Source: an uncultured Eubacteriales bacterium (lineage in GTDB: Bacteria > Bacillota > Clostridia > Oscillospirales > CAG-272). From it: DNA of 10,200 bases. Numbering within the stretch: the stretch's first letter is position 1; the number at the start of each line of letters is the position of its first letter. The position numbers and the translations under genes were made by a program. Below are positions 1-6,046 of the stretch, in pieces. The notes below the pieces were generated by a model. It saw only the letters and a program-made list of their open reading frames with translations, was not told the origin of the DNA and did not search any database. The stretch spans positions 1 through 10,200 of the forward strand of contig CABPZV010000071.1 in NCBI GenBank assembly GCA_902462015.1. The letters are read 5' to 3'.

Positions 1-512
1 CATTTATATCCAGAATCGTAGCGAGCGGTCATGGTTCGGTAATTGAACACAGCCGTATTACCGTTAAATTTATCTGTGATCGCGGGGTTACACATGAGAT
101 TGTGCGCCACCGGATTGCAAGCTACAGTCAGGAAAGCACCCGTTACTGCAATTATACAAAAGATAAATTCGGACGTGAGCTGACCTTTATCAGACCGTTT
201 TTTTGGGAAAACGAGCCTGAAAAATACGCCGTGTGGCTTGACGCAATGCAAAAGATTGAGGAGTGCTACAATTCGCTGATCGCGCTTGGCGCAAAGCCGG
301 AGGAGGCGAGAAGCATTCTCCCAAACAGCCTGAAAACCGAAATTGTAGTTTCGATGAATCTCCGTTCCTGGCGGCATTTTTTTGAGCTTAGGACAAGCGG
401 CCGCGCTCATCCGCAGATCCGTGAAATAGCAGTACCTCTTCTTCGTGAACTTGCGGATAAAATGCCTGTTTTCTTTAAGGATATTGCAGATAAGCTTCCG
501 GAGAACTCATAA
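1..512 (+). CDS. thyX: Flavin-dependent thymidylate synthase ThyX (3' part, 5' end outside window)
   Basis: ThyX makes dTMP from dUMP using FAD, NADPH and methylene-tetrahydrofolate, independently of ThyA. The reading frame is open from position 3, so the 5' end is cut by the window edge; about 169 residues remain of a family usually 210-250 long. The ThyX signature RHR followed by seven residues and Ser is present: RHRIASYSQES, encoded from 102, with TRYCNY after it. Upstream in the same frame is a SGHGSVIEHSRITVKFICDR-like stretch typical of the substrate-binding part. Downstream, LPNSLKTEIVVSMNLRSWRH and FFELRTSGRAHPQIRE match the conserved C-terminal half, where Arg and His residues contact dUMP and flavin. 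A GTG at 102 could be read as a start but lies inside the signature motif, so it is internal. No terminator is evident right after the stop; the inverted-repeat element at 539-660 follows. Confidence 0.93.
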   Translation, partial: FISRIVASGHGSVIEHSRITVKFICDRGVTHEIVRHRIASYSQESTRYCNYTKDKFGRELTFIRPFFWENEPEKYAVWLDAMQKIEECYNSLIALGAKPEEARSILPNSLKTEIVVSMNLRSWRHFFELRTSGRAHPQIREIAVPLLRELADKMPVFFKDIADKLPENS

Positions 513-538
513 TATAACTTAGGCAAGATGTCTCACCA

Positions 539-660
539 TTAAGGCTGCCGCCCTAATGGCGATCGCCTTTCAGGCGGCGGGTTACATTTCACTATTCAGT
601 GGGCGATACAATCGCCTACTGAATGCTTGCCCACGCCATTTGATGGGGCAAAGCCCTTTA
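539..660. repeat. MITE-like imperfect inverted-repeat element
   Basis: The ends form imperfect terminal inverted repeats. Positions 539-561 (TTAAGG, CTGCCGCCCTA, ATGGCG) resemble the reverse complement of 634-660 (TAAAGGG, CTTTGCCCC, ATCAA, ATGGCG) with a few gaps and mismatches. The centre holds a near-perfect hairpin: 594-607 pairs with 611-624 over 14 bp, with one G-T wobble and loop ACA. Local GC is higher than in the flanks. There is no coding potential beyond shadow frames and no transposase. It could be a small non-autonomous mobile repeat, a REP-like intergenic repeat, or an RNA that ends thyX transcription. No target-site duplication was recognised with confidence. Copy number in the genome would decide. 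Confidence 0.5.
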
Positions 661-709
661 TTGAAATCGGAATAAATGTAAAAAAAATATGAATGAGCAG
701 AAAAACATC

Positions 710-738
710 TTGAAAAAATCTTCCGATTATGGTATTAT
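710..738 (+). promoter_or_regulatory. SigA-type promoter for rpsB-tsf
   Basis: A -35 box TTGAAA (710-715) is separated by 17 bp from a -10 box TATTAT (733-738). The -10 is preceded by TG plus one base (730-732), an extended -10. Transcription would start near 745, giving a leader of about 75 nt before rpsB. Spacing and box quality are close to consensus and no competing promoter is seen nearby. Confidence 0.8.
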
Positions 739-744
739 ACTTTC

Positions 745-819
745 TAAAGTTCGCACACAGTATACGCTTCGGTGTAAATTCAAGTACTGTGGAGGGACAA
801 ACCGAAGGAGAAAAGAAAA
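745..819 (+). promoter_or_regulatory. Structured rpsB leader with predicted pseudoknot over the RBS
   Basis: CACAGTA (756-762) pairs with TACTGTG (785-791). Stacked on it, TACGC (763-767) pairs with GTGTA (772-776) across a UUCG tetraloop, with one G-T wobble. The loop segment CTTCGGT (767-773) is fully complementary to ACCGAAG (801-807), which overlaps the Shine-Dalgarno AAGGAG (805-810). Pairing of the two would form a pseudoknot or an alternative fold that hides the ribosome binding site. Autogenous control of rpsB by S2 is known in several bacteria; that this leader is such a site is inference from structure and position. Confidence 0.55.
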
Positions 820-1575
820 ATGGCAATTATTTCAATCAAACAGCTTCTTGAAGCGGGTGTACATTTTGGACACCATACACGCCGCTGGAACCCTAAGATG
901 GCGGAATACATCTTTACGGAAAGAAACGGCATCTATATTATCGACCTTCAGAAAACCGTTAAAAAGTTTGAAGAGGCTTATATGTTTGTTCGTGACCTCT
1001 CAGCAGAAGGCGGAACAATTTTGTTTGTAGGAACAAAAAAACAGGCTGCTGACGCTATTAAAGAGGAGGCTATCAGATCCGGCATGTATTATGTAAATGC
1101 ACGTTGGCCGGGCGGTATGCTTACAAACTTTAAAACAATTAAAAAGAGTATAGCAAGACTGAAGAGTCTTGAACAGATGAAAGAGGACGGTACCTTCGAT
1201 CTTCTTCCGAAAAAAGAGGTTGCAAAGCTCTTTAAGGAAATGGCTGACCTCGAAAAGAACCTCGGAGGAATCAAGACAATGGAGCAGCTTCCTTCCGCAG
1301 TGTTTATTGTGGATCCGCGCAAGGAGAAGAATGCAGTGGCTGAAGCAAGAAAGCTCGGAATTCCGGTTATATCGATTGTGGATACTAACTGCGACCCTGA
1401 TGATGCTGATTATATAATTCCAGGAAATGATGACGCTATCCGCGCTATCAAGCTTATTACATCTGTTATTGCTGACGCAGTGATTGAGGGCAGACAGGGA
1501 GAAGCAACCGAAGAAGCGATTGCTGAAATTACGGCTGCTGAAGAAGAAGAGGACGTTGAAAGCGCAAACGCGTAA
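820..1575 (+). CDS. rpsB: 30S ribosomal protein S2
   Basis: S2 is a large protein on the solvent side of the 30S head-body junction and is needed to bring S1 onto the subunit. The 251-residue length is usual for bacterial S2. The N-terminal signature LLEAGVHFGHHTRRWNPKM (9-27) is complete, as are RNGIYIIDLQKT (35-46) and the ARWPGGMLTNF segment (94-104). The C-terminal hallmark is also present: FIVDPRKEKNAVAEA (162-176) followed by IPVISIVDTNCDPDD (181-195). The tail after about residue 227 is very acidic, as in many Firmicute S2 proteins. ATG at 820 has the Shine-Dalgarno AAGGAG (805-810) at 9 nt. It is the first gene of an rpsB-tsf unit driven by the 710-738 promoter and is probably controlled through the leader. 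Confidence 0.98.
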   Translation: MAIISIKQLLEAGVHFGHHTRRWNPKMAEYIFTERNGIYIIDLQKTVKKFEEAYMFVRDLSAEGGTILFVGTKKQAADAIKEEAIRSGMYYVNARWPGGMLTNFKTIKKSIARLKSLEQMKEDGTFDLLPKKEVAKLFKEMADLEKNLGGIKTMEQLPSAVFIVDPRKEKNAVAEARKLGIPVISIVDTNCDPDDADYIIPGNDDAIRAIKLITSVIADAVIEGRQGEATEEAIAEITAAEEEEDVESANA

Positions 1576-1589
1576 GAATTAAAAGAAAA

Positions 1590-1659
1590 ATATAGAGAGC
1601 TGCGTGAAAGATTCTGTAAGAGTTTTTCACGCACAAATCTGTAAACAGATAAACTATAT
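1590..1659 (+). promoter_or_regulatory. Three-way-junction RNA structure between rpsB and tsf
   Basis: The gap can fold as two adjacent hairpins inside a closing stem. Hairpin 1 pairs 1601-1615 with 1619-1633 over 15 bp, two of them G-T, with loop GTA. Hairpin 2 pairs ATCTG (1637-1641) with CAGAT (1646-1650) around TAAA. ATATAG (1590-1595) and CTATAT (1654-1659) can close both. No T-run follows, so it does not look like a complete intrinsic terminator. It may be an attenuation, mRNA-processing or stability element between the two cistrons, which is inference. Confidence 0.5.
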
Positions 1660-1694
1660 CTTGTGGATACAGAGTATTAGGAAAGGATTTTAAT

Positions 1695-2627
1695 ATGGCA
1701 GAGATTACAGCAAAAATGGTTGCCGAGCTTAGAGCAAAGACAGGCTGCGGCATGATGGACTGCAAAAAGGCATTAAAGGAAACCGACGGAGATTTTGACG
1801 CGGCTATTAAGACTCTCAGAGAACGCGGATTGGCTGTTGCCGCGAAGAAAGCGGATAGAATTGCTGCTGAAGGTATTGTAAGCATTAAATTTAACGACGC
1901 TCATGATGAGGCGGCGATGATCGAGGTTAATACAGAAACAGATTTCGTTGCGAAAAATGCTGATTTTCAGGCTTTTGTTGACAGTGTCCTCGATACAATT
2001 CTTGCAAATCATCCCGCTGATACAGCGGCTCTTATGGCATGTACGATTGCAGGTTCTGATATGACGGTCGAGGCTGCGCTTAAGGATAAGATTTTCACAA
2101 TCGGAGAGAATATTCAGATTCGTCGTTTTATAATTGCTAAGGGTACAATAAGCTCATACATTCACGGTAAGGGACAGACAGGCGTTATGATTGTTTTTGA
2201 TGCTGATGACGCCGCAAAGAACAACGCAGGATTTGCTGAATACGGTAAGAATATTGCACTTCAGGTAGCGGCTATTCCTGTACAGTATGTAAATAAAGAG
2301 GATGTTCCTCAGGCTGCGCTCGATGAAGAAAAGGAAATTCTTATGGCTCAGATTGCAAATGATGAGAAGAATAAGAATAAACCTGCTGCTATTATAGAAA
2401 AAATGGTAACCGGACGCCTTGGCAAGTTCTATGAAAATAATTGCCTTACTGAACAGTCTTATGTAAAGGATGAAGCTCTTACAGTCGGAAAATATACAGA
2501 ACAGACTGCAAAGGAATTCGGCGGAAAAATTAAAATACTTGCATTTTACCGTTATGACAAGGGCGAAGGACTTCAGAAACGCGAGGACAATTTTGCAGAA
2601 GAAATTGCCGGTATGATAAATAAATAA
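1695..2627 (+). CDS. tsf: Translation elongation factor Ts
   Basis: EF-Ts is the cytosolic guanine-nucleotide exchange factor that releases GDP from EF-Tu so that it can bind GTP and aminoacyl-tRNA again. The protein has 310 residues. The N-terminal UBA-like domain carries signature 1, LRAKTGCGMMDCKKAL (12-27). Signature 2, EVNTETDFVAKN (77-88), contains the TDFVAKN loop that inserts into EF-Tu near its Mg2+ site. The remainder is the core dimerisation region, ending in the usual VGKYTEQ and KIKILAFYRYDKGEG elements. ATG at 1695 has AAAGGA (1682-1687) about 7 nt upstream. The gene follows rpsB by 119 bp, the standard bacterial pairing, and transcription stops at the strong terminator at 2642-2696. 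Confidence 0.98.
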   Translation: MAEITAKMVAELRAKTGCGMMDCKKALKETDGDFDAAIKTLRERGLAVAAKKADRIAAEGIVSIKFNDAHDEAAMIEVNTETDFVAKNADFQAFVDSVLDTILANHPADTAALMACTIAGSDMTVEAALKDKIFTIGENIQIRRFIIAKGTISSYIHGKGQTGVMIVFDADDAAKNNAGFAEYGKNIALQVAAIPVQYVNKEDVPQAALDEEKEILMAQIANDEKNKNKPAAIIEKMVTGRLGKFYENNCLTEQSYVKDEALTVGKYTEQTAKEFGGKIKILAFYRYDKGEGLQKREDNFAEEIAGMINK

Positions 2628-2641
2628 AAATGCTGGTTTTT

Positions 2642-2696
2642 ACGGGTGTCTTACAATGAATTATTTTACTGTTCATGTGAGATATCCGTTTTTTTT
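2642..2696 (+). terminator. Rho-independent terminator of rpsB-tsf
   Basis: The arms at 2642-2655 (ACGGGTGTCTTACA) and 2676-2689 (TGTGAGATATCCGT) pair over 14 bp, with three G-T wobbles and otherwise Watson-Crick pairs. TGAA (2657-2660, after a bulged A) with TTCA (2672-2675) extends the stem. The 3' arm runs into eight Ts (2689-2696). It starts 14 nt past the tsf stop. This separates the translation-factor unit from the pyrH unit. Confidence 0.9.
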
Positions 2697-2714
2697 GAAA
2701 ATTTGCAAATTTTC
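2697..2714. repeat. Perfect 18-bp palindrome
   Basis: GAAAATTTGCAAATTTTC is a perfect inverted repeat directly after the T-run of the tsf terminator and about 33 bp before the pyrH -35 box. It could be an operator for a dimeric regulator, a reverse-strand or backup terminator component, or chance in AT-rich DNA. No regulator is identified. Confidence 0.4.
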
Positions 2715-2746
2715 TTCTTAAACAGCAAAATATTCATAAAAATCTA

Positions 2747-2775
2747 TTTACAAATTAAGAATTATCAGATACAAT
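2747..2775 (+). promoter_or_regulatory. SigA-type promoter for the pyrH-frr-uppS-... unit
   Basis: TTTACA (2747-2752) and TACAAT (2770-2775) are separated by 17 bp. The predicted start of transcription is near 2782. This follows a strong terminator, so the pyrH unit needs its own promoter here. The implied leader is about 120 nt. Confidence 0.75.
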
Positions 2776-2781
2776 ATATTT

Positions 2782-2877
2782 CGGAATAAAGTAAAAAATG
2801 TGTGGTTAAATTCTGATGAAAAAACAAAGAGCATTAGCGTGAAAAAACAAAGATTTTTATTTCCGTATTTTTTTACG
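2782..2877 (+). promoter_or_regulatory. pyrH leader with +1 closing stem and direct repeats
   Basis: From the predicted transcript start, CGGAATAAA (2782-2790) can pair with TTTATTTCCG (2856-2865) with one bulged T. The enclosed stretch holds two exact copies of TGAAAAAACAAAGA (2817-2830 and 2840-2853) 23 bp apart. After the stem, CGTA (2864-2867) and TACG (2874-2877) flank a run of Ts. No PyrR-box-like element was recognised. A regulatory role is inferred only from length and structure. Confidence 0.35.
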
Positions 2878-2901
2878 TTAGAAAGGTATGGTTATTGACA
2901 T

Positions 2902-3627
2902 ATGAATTCATCGTCCGGTTCAGAGAATTGTAAGTATAAACGTATATTACTCAAGCTTTCGGGAGAAGCTCTTTCCACCGGAGGCGGAATACTAAATTAT
3001 GCATTTATAAAACAGATTTGTGCTAATATTAAAAAGTGTCTTGACATAGGAGTTGAGGTTTCAATTGTTGTGGGCGCAGGAAATATTTGGCGTGGAAGAA
3101 TGGGACCTGAAATGGACCGTACAAGGGCTGACCATATGGGGATGCTTGCTACGACGATTAATGCGCTTGCGATTGCGGATGTTTTGGAGCATGCAGGAAT
3201 AGTGACGCGTGTCATGACTGCTATAGCTATGCACGAGCTGGCCGAGCCGTATATAAGAAATAGGGCTGTGCATCATCTGGAAAAGGGAATGGTAGTCATT
3301 TATGGCTGTGGAATCGGCCGTCCGTTTTTTTCAACTGATACTGCCGCGGTACAGTATGCGATAGAAACCGATTGCGATATAGTTCTGATGGCAAAAAATA
3401 TTGATGCTGTATATACGGCAGATCCTAAGGTTGATTCAAGCGCCAAACGGCTTGCGTCAATTTCTCATATGTATCTGCTGGAAAATCAGCTCACTGTGAT
3501 TGATTCTACTGCAACCTCGCTTGCAAAAGATAATAACATGCCGATAATGATTTTCGGCCTTGACGATCCCGATAACATTTTCCGCGCTGTAAGCGGAGAG
3601 GAAATGGGTACTGTTGTAAATGGCTGA
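2902..3627 (+). CDS. pyrH: UMP kinase (uridylate kinase)
   Basis: PyrH is the bacterial hexameric UMP kinase of the amino-acid-kinase fold. It phosphorylates UMP to UDP with ATP in the cytosol and usually responds to GTP and UTP. At 241 residues it has family length. Motifs seen are KRILLKLSGEAL (13-24), the phosphate-binding GAGNIWRG (58-65), the Asp of ADHMGMLAT (76-84), the loop GCGIGRPFFSTDTAA (135-149), and KNIDAVYTADP (165-175) near the ATP site. The loop reads GIGRP where the family usually has GTGNP, so two positions expected to touch UMP are changed. An in-frame TGA at 2896-2898 fixes the start downstream of it, leaving ATG 2902. The nearest Shine-Dalgarno (AAAGG, 2882-2886) is 15 nt away, unusually far. 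It is the first gene of its transcription unit. Confidence 0.96.
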   Translation: MNSSSGSENCKYKRILLKLSGEALSTGGGILNYAFIKQICANIKKCLDIGVEVSIVVGAGNIWRGRMGPEMDRTRADHMGMLATTINALAIADVLEHAGIVTRVMTAIAMHELAEPYIRNRAVHHLEKGMVVIYGCGIGRPFFSTDTAAVQYAIETDCDIVLMAKNIDAVYTADPKVDSSAKRLASISHMYLLENQLTVIDSTATSLAKDNNMPIMIFGLDDPDNIFRAVSGEEMGTVVNG

Positions 3628-3693
3628 AATTATATTCATAAAACGCTATAACCTTGTAATGCGGTATTTTAGCATCAATTAAATTTATTTTGA

Positions 3694-3706
3694 CCGTCTA
3701 TGACGG
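3694..3706 (+). promoter_or_regulatory. Small hairpin just before the frr ribosome binding site
   Basis: CCGTC (3694-3698) pairs with GACGG (3702-3706) around TAT, ending two bases before the AGGGAGG site. It is weak and may simply keep the binding site exposed. No promoter was found in the 93-bp pyrH-frr gap. Confidence 0.3.
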
Positions 3707-3720
3707 CAGGGAGGGTTATT

Positions 3721-4275
3721 ATGAAGCTTGATATTAAAGAATATGAAGAAAAAATGAAAAAGACTGTCGGTGTGTATAAAACCGATCTTGACGGTGTTCG
3801 TGTCGGACGTGCGAACACTGCCGTTCTTCAGAAAGTTTTTGTTGATTATTATGGCAGTCCCACTCCGATAAATAATGTAGCCGAGGTCAAGGTTACCGAT
3901 GCGCGAACGATTGTTATTCAGCCGTGGGATTCAAAAATGCTTAAGGAAATCGGAAAGGCGATTCAGGCATCGGACATCGGAATTACTCCTATTGACGACG
4001 GAAAGGTAATTCGTCTCAGTTTTCCTCAGCTTACCGAGGAACGCCGTCGGGATGTGACAAAGCAGACAGAAAAGAAGGCTGAAGAAGCTAAAGTGGCAGT
4101 ACGAAATATCCGTCGTGAGGCGAACGATAAATGCAAGGACCGTAAGAAATCCGGAGAAATGACCGAGGATGAACTGAAGCAATCCGAAAAGTCTGTTCAG
4201 GAGCTTACTGATAAGTATATCAAAGAGATAGATTCCATTACAGATGCGAAGAAAAAAGAAATAATGTCAATATGA
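3721..4275 (+). CDS. frr: Ribosome recycling factor
   Basis: RRF acts in the cytosol with EF-G to split post-termination ribosomes. The start is ATG 3721, preceded by AGGGAGG (3708-3714) at 6 nt. This gives 184 residues, matching the usual 185, and the sequence begins MKLDIKEYEEKM. An in-frame ATG at 3700 would add seven residues but lies upstream of the ribosome binding site. RVGRANTAVL (27-36) lies at the end of the first helix. IQPWD (66-70), the IGITPIDDGKVIRLSFPQLTEERR region (87-109) and VRNIRREAND (127-136), with its conserved arginines in the tip helices, are all present. The stop TGA shares bases with the proposed uppS ATG, so the two genes are probably translationally coupled. Confidence 0.97.
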   Translation: MKLDIKEYEEKMKKTVGVYKTDLDGVRVGRANTAVLQKVFVDYYGSPTPINNVAEVKVTDARTIVIQPWDSKMLKEIGKAIQASDIGITPIDDGKVIRLSFPQLTEERRRDVTKQTEKKAEEAKVAVRNIRREANDKCKDRKKSGEMTEDELKQSEKSVQELTDKYIKEIDSITDAKKKEIMSI

Positions 4276-5102
4276 GTGTACAGAATGTCTCCGAAAATTC
4301 AAATGAAAGATACGTAATAAACAGTTACGCCGTCCCGGAGGAAACAATACGCGAGGGGGCAGACTTGGTTTCACTTTGCGGAATCCGTCATGTCGCTTTT
4401 ATAATGGACGGAAACGGACGTTGGGCGACATCGCGCGGACTGCCAAGAGAATCCGGGCATAAGGTCGGAATGGATGCTTTTGAACGCGTTGTCGAGTACT
4501 GTGCCGATATCGGAATTCAGTTTGTGACCGTTTACGCTTTTTCGACGGAAAACTGGAAGCGCCCGAAGCATGAGGTGGATACAATTCTTATGATTCTCAG
4601 GCAGTATCTCAGAAGGGCGCTTAAACTTATCCATAAAAAAAGAGTTCATTTTGTAGTTATTGGTGATTGCTCTGTTTTTGACGCCAAAACGCGCGGAATT
4701 ATCGAACAGCTCGACAGAGATTCAAGCTGTTACGGCCGTGTGCTTAATATTGCGCTTAACTATGGCGGGCGTGCTGAGCTTGTTCGTGCAGCAAACAGGG
4801 CATTTGCCGAAAAAATTGAAGTCGGACGAAACGATTTTAAAATTACAGAAGAAGATATTGAAAAAAATCTCTATACGGCGGCATGTCCTCCGCCGGACAT
4901 GATAGTAAGAACTGCCGGAGATCTTCGTCTTTCTAACTTTCTTCTATGGCAGTCGTCATATGCGGAGCTCTTTTTCAGCCCTGTATTATGGCCGGATTAT
5001 CGTCCGAAGGATGTTAACGACGCGATTCGCGATTTTGCGCACCGGAAACGCAGATTCGGCGGAGTAGAGTCAGTTACATGCTGCGATAAAAATAATAAAT
5101 AA
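4272..5102 (+). CDS. uppS: Undecaprenyl diphosphate synthase (cis-prenyltransferase)
   Basis: UppS condenses farnesyl diphosphate with eight isopentenyl diphosphates at the membrane face to give C55 undecaprenyl diphosphate, the lipid carrier for peptidoglycan and other envelope polymers. Visible motifs are HVAFIMDGNGRWA (40-52, catalytic Asp46), VYAFSTENWKRP (87-98), NYGGRAEL (163-170), and the RTAGDLRLSNFLLW block (213-226) with Glu232 and LWPDY after it. From ATG 4272, which overlaps the frr stop as ATGA, the protein is 276 residues and has about 40 residues before the first motif, more than usual. An in-frame TTG at 4365 (codon 32), preceded by GAGGGGG (4353-4359), would give 245 residues, closer to typical. 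Isopentenyl diphosphate would come from the pathway containing the nearby dxr and ispG. The cdsA gene follows 24 bp on. Confidence 0.96.
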   Translation: MSVQNVSENSNERYVINSYAVPEETIREGADLVSLCGIRHVAFIMDGNGRWATSRGLPRESGHKVGMDAFERVVEYCADIGIQFVTVYAFSTENWKRPKHEVDTILMILRQYLRRALKLIHKKRVHFVVIGDCSVFDAKTRGIIEQLDRDSSCYGRVLNIALNYGGRAELVRAANRAFAEKIEVGRNDFKITEEDIEKNLYTAACPPPDMIVRTAGDLRLSNFLLWQSSYAELFFSPVLWPDYRPKDVNDAIRDFAHRKRRFGGVESVTCCDKNNK

Positions 5103-5126
5103 TAATTTCCTAAGTGAGGTCTGATT

Positions 5127-5960
5127 TTGAAGCAGCGAGTAATAACAGCGGTGATTGCAATACTGATTTTAATACCGTTTTTAATTTTTTCTGATACGGC
5201 GGCCTTTGTATTTCTTGCATGTTTGTTGTCGGTACTCTCAGCGTACGAACTTCTTGGATGTGTAGGCTACAGACGTAAGCTCTATGTTACTGTACCGACG
5301 TATATGCTTGCAATATCGGTGTCCTGCTGTACTCGTCTCGGTAATTGCGATAATCCCAGATTTATTTCAATAATGTTTTTTCAATATTTTATTTATATTG
5401 TACTTTTGTTTACAATTGCAGTGTTTTCAAAGGGAAAGGTAAAATTTGAAAACGTTTCGGTTTTAATTGTAATGATGATTTACTCTACCTTTGGCTTTGC
5501 GTCGCTTGTGCGTCTGCGCGATCTTCCTCACGGCAGGCTTTTGTATCTGATGGCGCTTCTTATGCCATGGGTATCAGACACTTTTGCGTATTTTTCAGGC
5601 CGTTTTTTCGGACGGCATAAGCTTATTCCGGAAGTAAGTCCGAAAAAGACGGTTGAAGGCGCAATCGGAGCTATAATTGGCTCCTGCGCTGTAACAGTCA
5701 TTTATGGGATAGTATGTGCCTCGTTTTTTGATTTGTCGGTCAATCTTTTTCTGCTTGCCGTGGTTGGAATTTTGATTTCGATTGTGGCGCAGTGTGGTGA
5801 TCTTATAGCATCTATGGTAAAAAGAAGCTACGGCATTAAAGATTACGGATGGATTTTGCCGGGACACGGAGGAATACTTGACCGCTTTGACAGTATAATT
5901 GCTACGTCCTCACTGGTATATATTTATTGCCTTTCATTCCCGTTTTTCTCTGTAATCTGA
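5127..5960 (+). CDS. cdsA: Phosphatidate cytidylyltransferase (CDP-diglyceride synthase)
   Basis: CdsA is an integral membrane enzyme that converts phosphatidic acid and CTP to CDP-diacylglycerol, the precursor of phosphatidylglycerol, cardiolipin and related lipids. The 277-residue protein has many hydrophobic segments: about 5-21, 25-40, 55-68, 80-101, 110-128, 139-148, 175-198, 206-222 and 258-275. SDTFAYFSGRFFGRHK (150-165) and SPKKTVEGAIG (171-181) are conserved. The full family signature spans 229-255: Ser229, KR at 232-233, KD at 238-239, PGHGG at 245-249, DRFD at 252-255. The start is a TTG at 5127 with GTGAGGT (5114-5120) 6 nt upstream. Placement after uppS is standard in Firmicutes. 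Confidence 0.95.
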   Translation: MKQRVITAVIAILILIPFLIFSDTAAFVFLACLLSVLSAYELLGCVGYRRKLYVTVPTYMLAISVSCCTRLGNCDNPRFISIMFFQYFIYIVLLFTIAVFSKGKVKFENVSVLIVMMIYSTFGFASLVRLRDLPHGRLLYLMALLMPWVSDTFAYFSGRFFGRHKLIPEVSPKKTVEGAIGAIIGSCAVTVIYGIVCASFFDLSVNLFLLAVVGILISIVAQCGDLIASMVKRSYGIKDYGWILPGHGGILDRFDSIIATSSLVYIYCLSFPFFSVI

Positions 5961-6004
5961 TTGTACTTTTGATGGCGGCAGCTTTACCCGGGGGACTTCT
6001 TATT

Positions 6005-6046
6005 GTGAGACAGCCTTTATTCATAAAGAAAGCAAAAACAATATGA
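6005..6046 (+). CDS. Possible minicistron overlapping the dxr start
   Basis: A 13-codon frame begins at GTG 6005, reads MRQPLFIKKAKTI, and stops at TGA 6044-6046, which overlaps the dxr ATG as ATGA. It has a GGGGGA Shine-Dalgarno-like site (5990-5995) 9 nt upstream, whereas dxr itself has only a weak A-rich stretch before its ATG. The same frame is open back to ATG 5972, which has no ribosome binding site. It may be a coupling leader rather than a functional peptide, or coincidence. Confidence 0.25.
   Translation: MRQPLFIKKAKTI

Noticed and set aside
596..826. 76-residue minus-strand ORF before rpsB
   Set aside because: It crosses the inverted-repeat element, the promoter and the rpsB leader on the opposite strand, with no ribosome binding site or recognisable domain.
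689..1030. 113-residue plus-strand ORF overlapping the rpsB start
   Set aside because: It begins upstream of the rpsB promoter and runs out of frame through rpsB; the protein has no family character.
1601..1633. 15-bp hairpin after rpsB as an intrinsic terminator
   Set aside because: The stem is strong but no T-run follows it, and tsf downstream has no separate promoter that I can see.
2817..2853. Two 14-bp repeats as a CRISPR-like array
   Set aside because: Only two A-rich copies with a 9-bp spacer and no Cas genes; a local duplication in a leader is more likely.
3700..3720. Upstream ATG as the frr start
   Set aside because: It lies before the AGGGAGG ribosome binding site and would add residues not seen in RRF; ATG 3721 gives the usual length.
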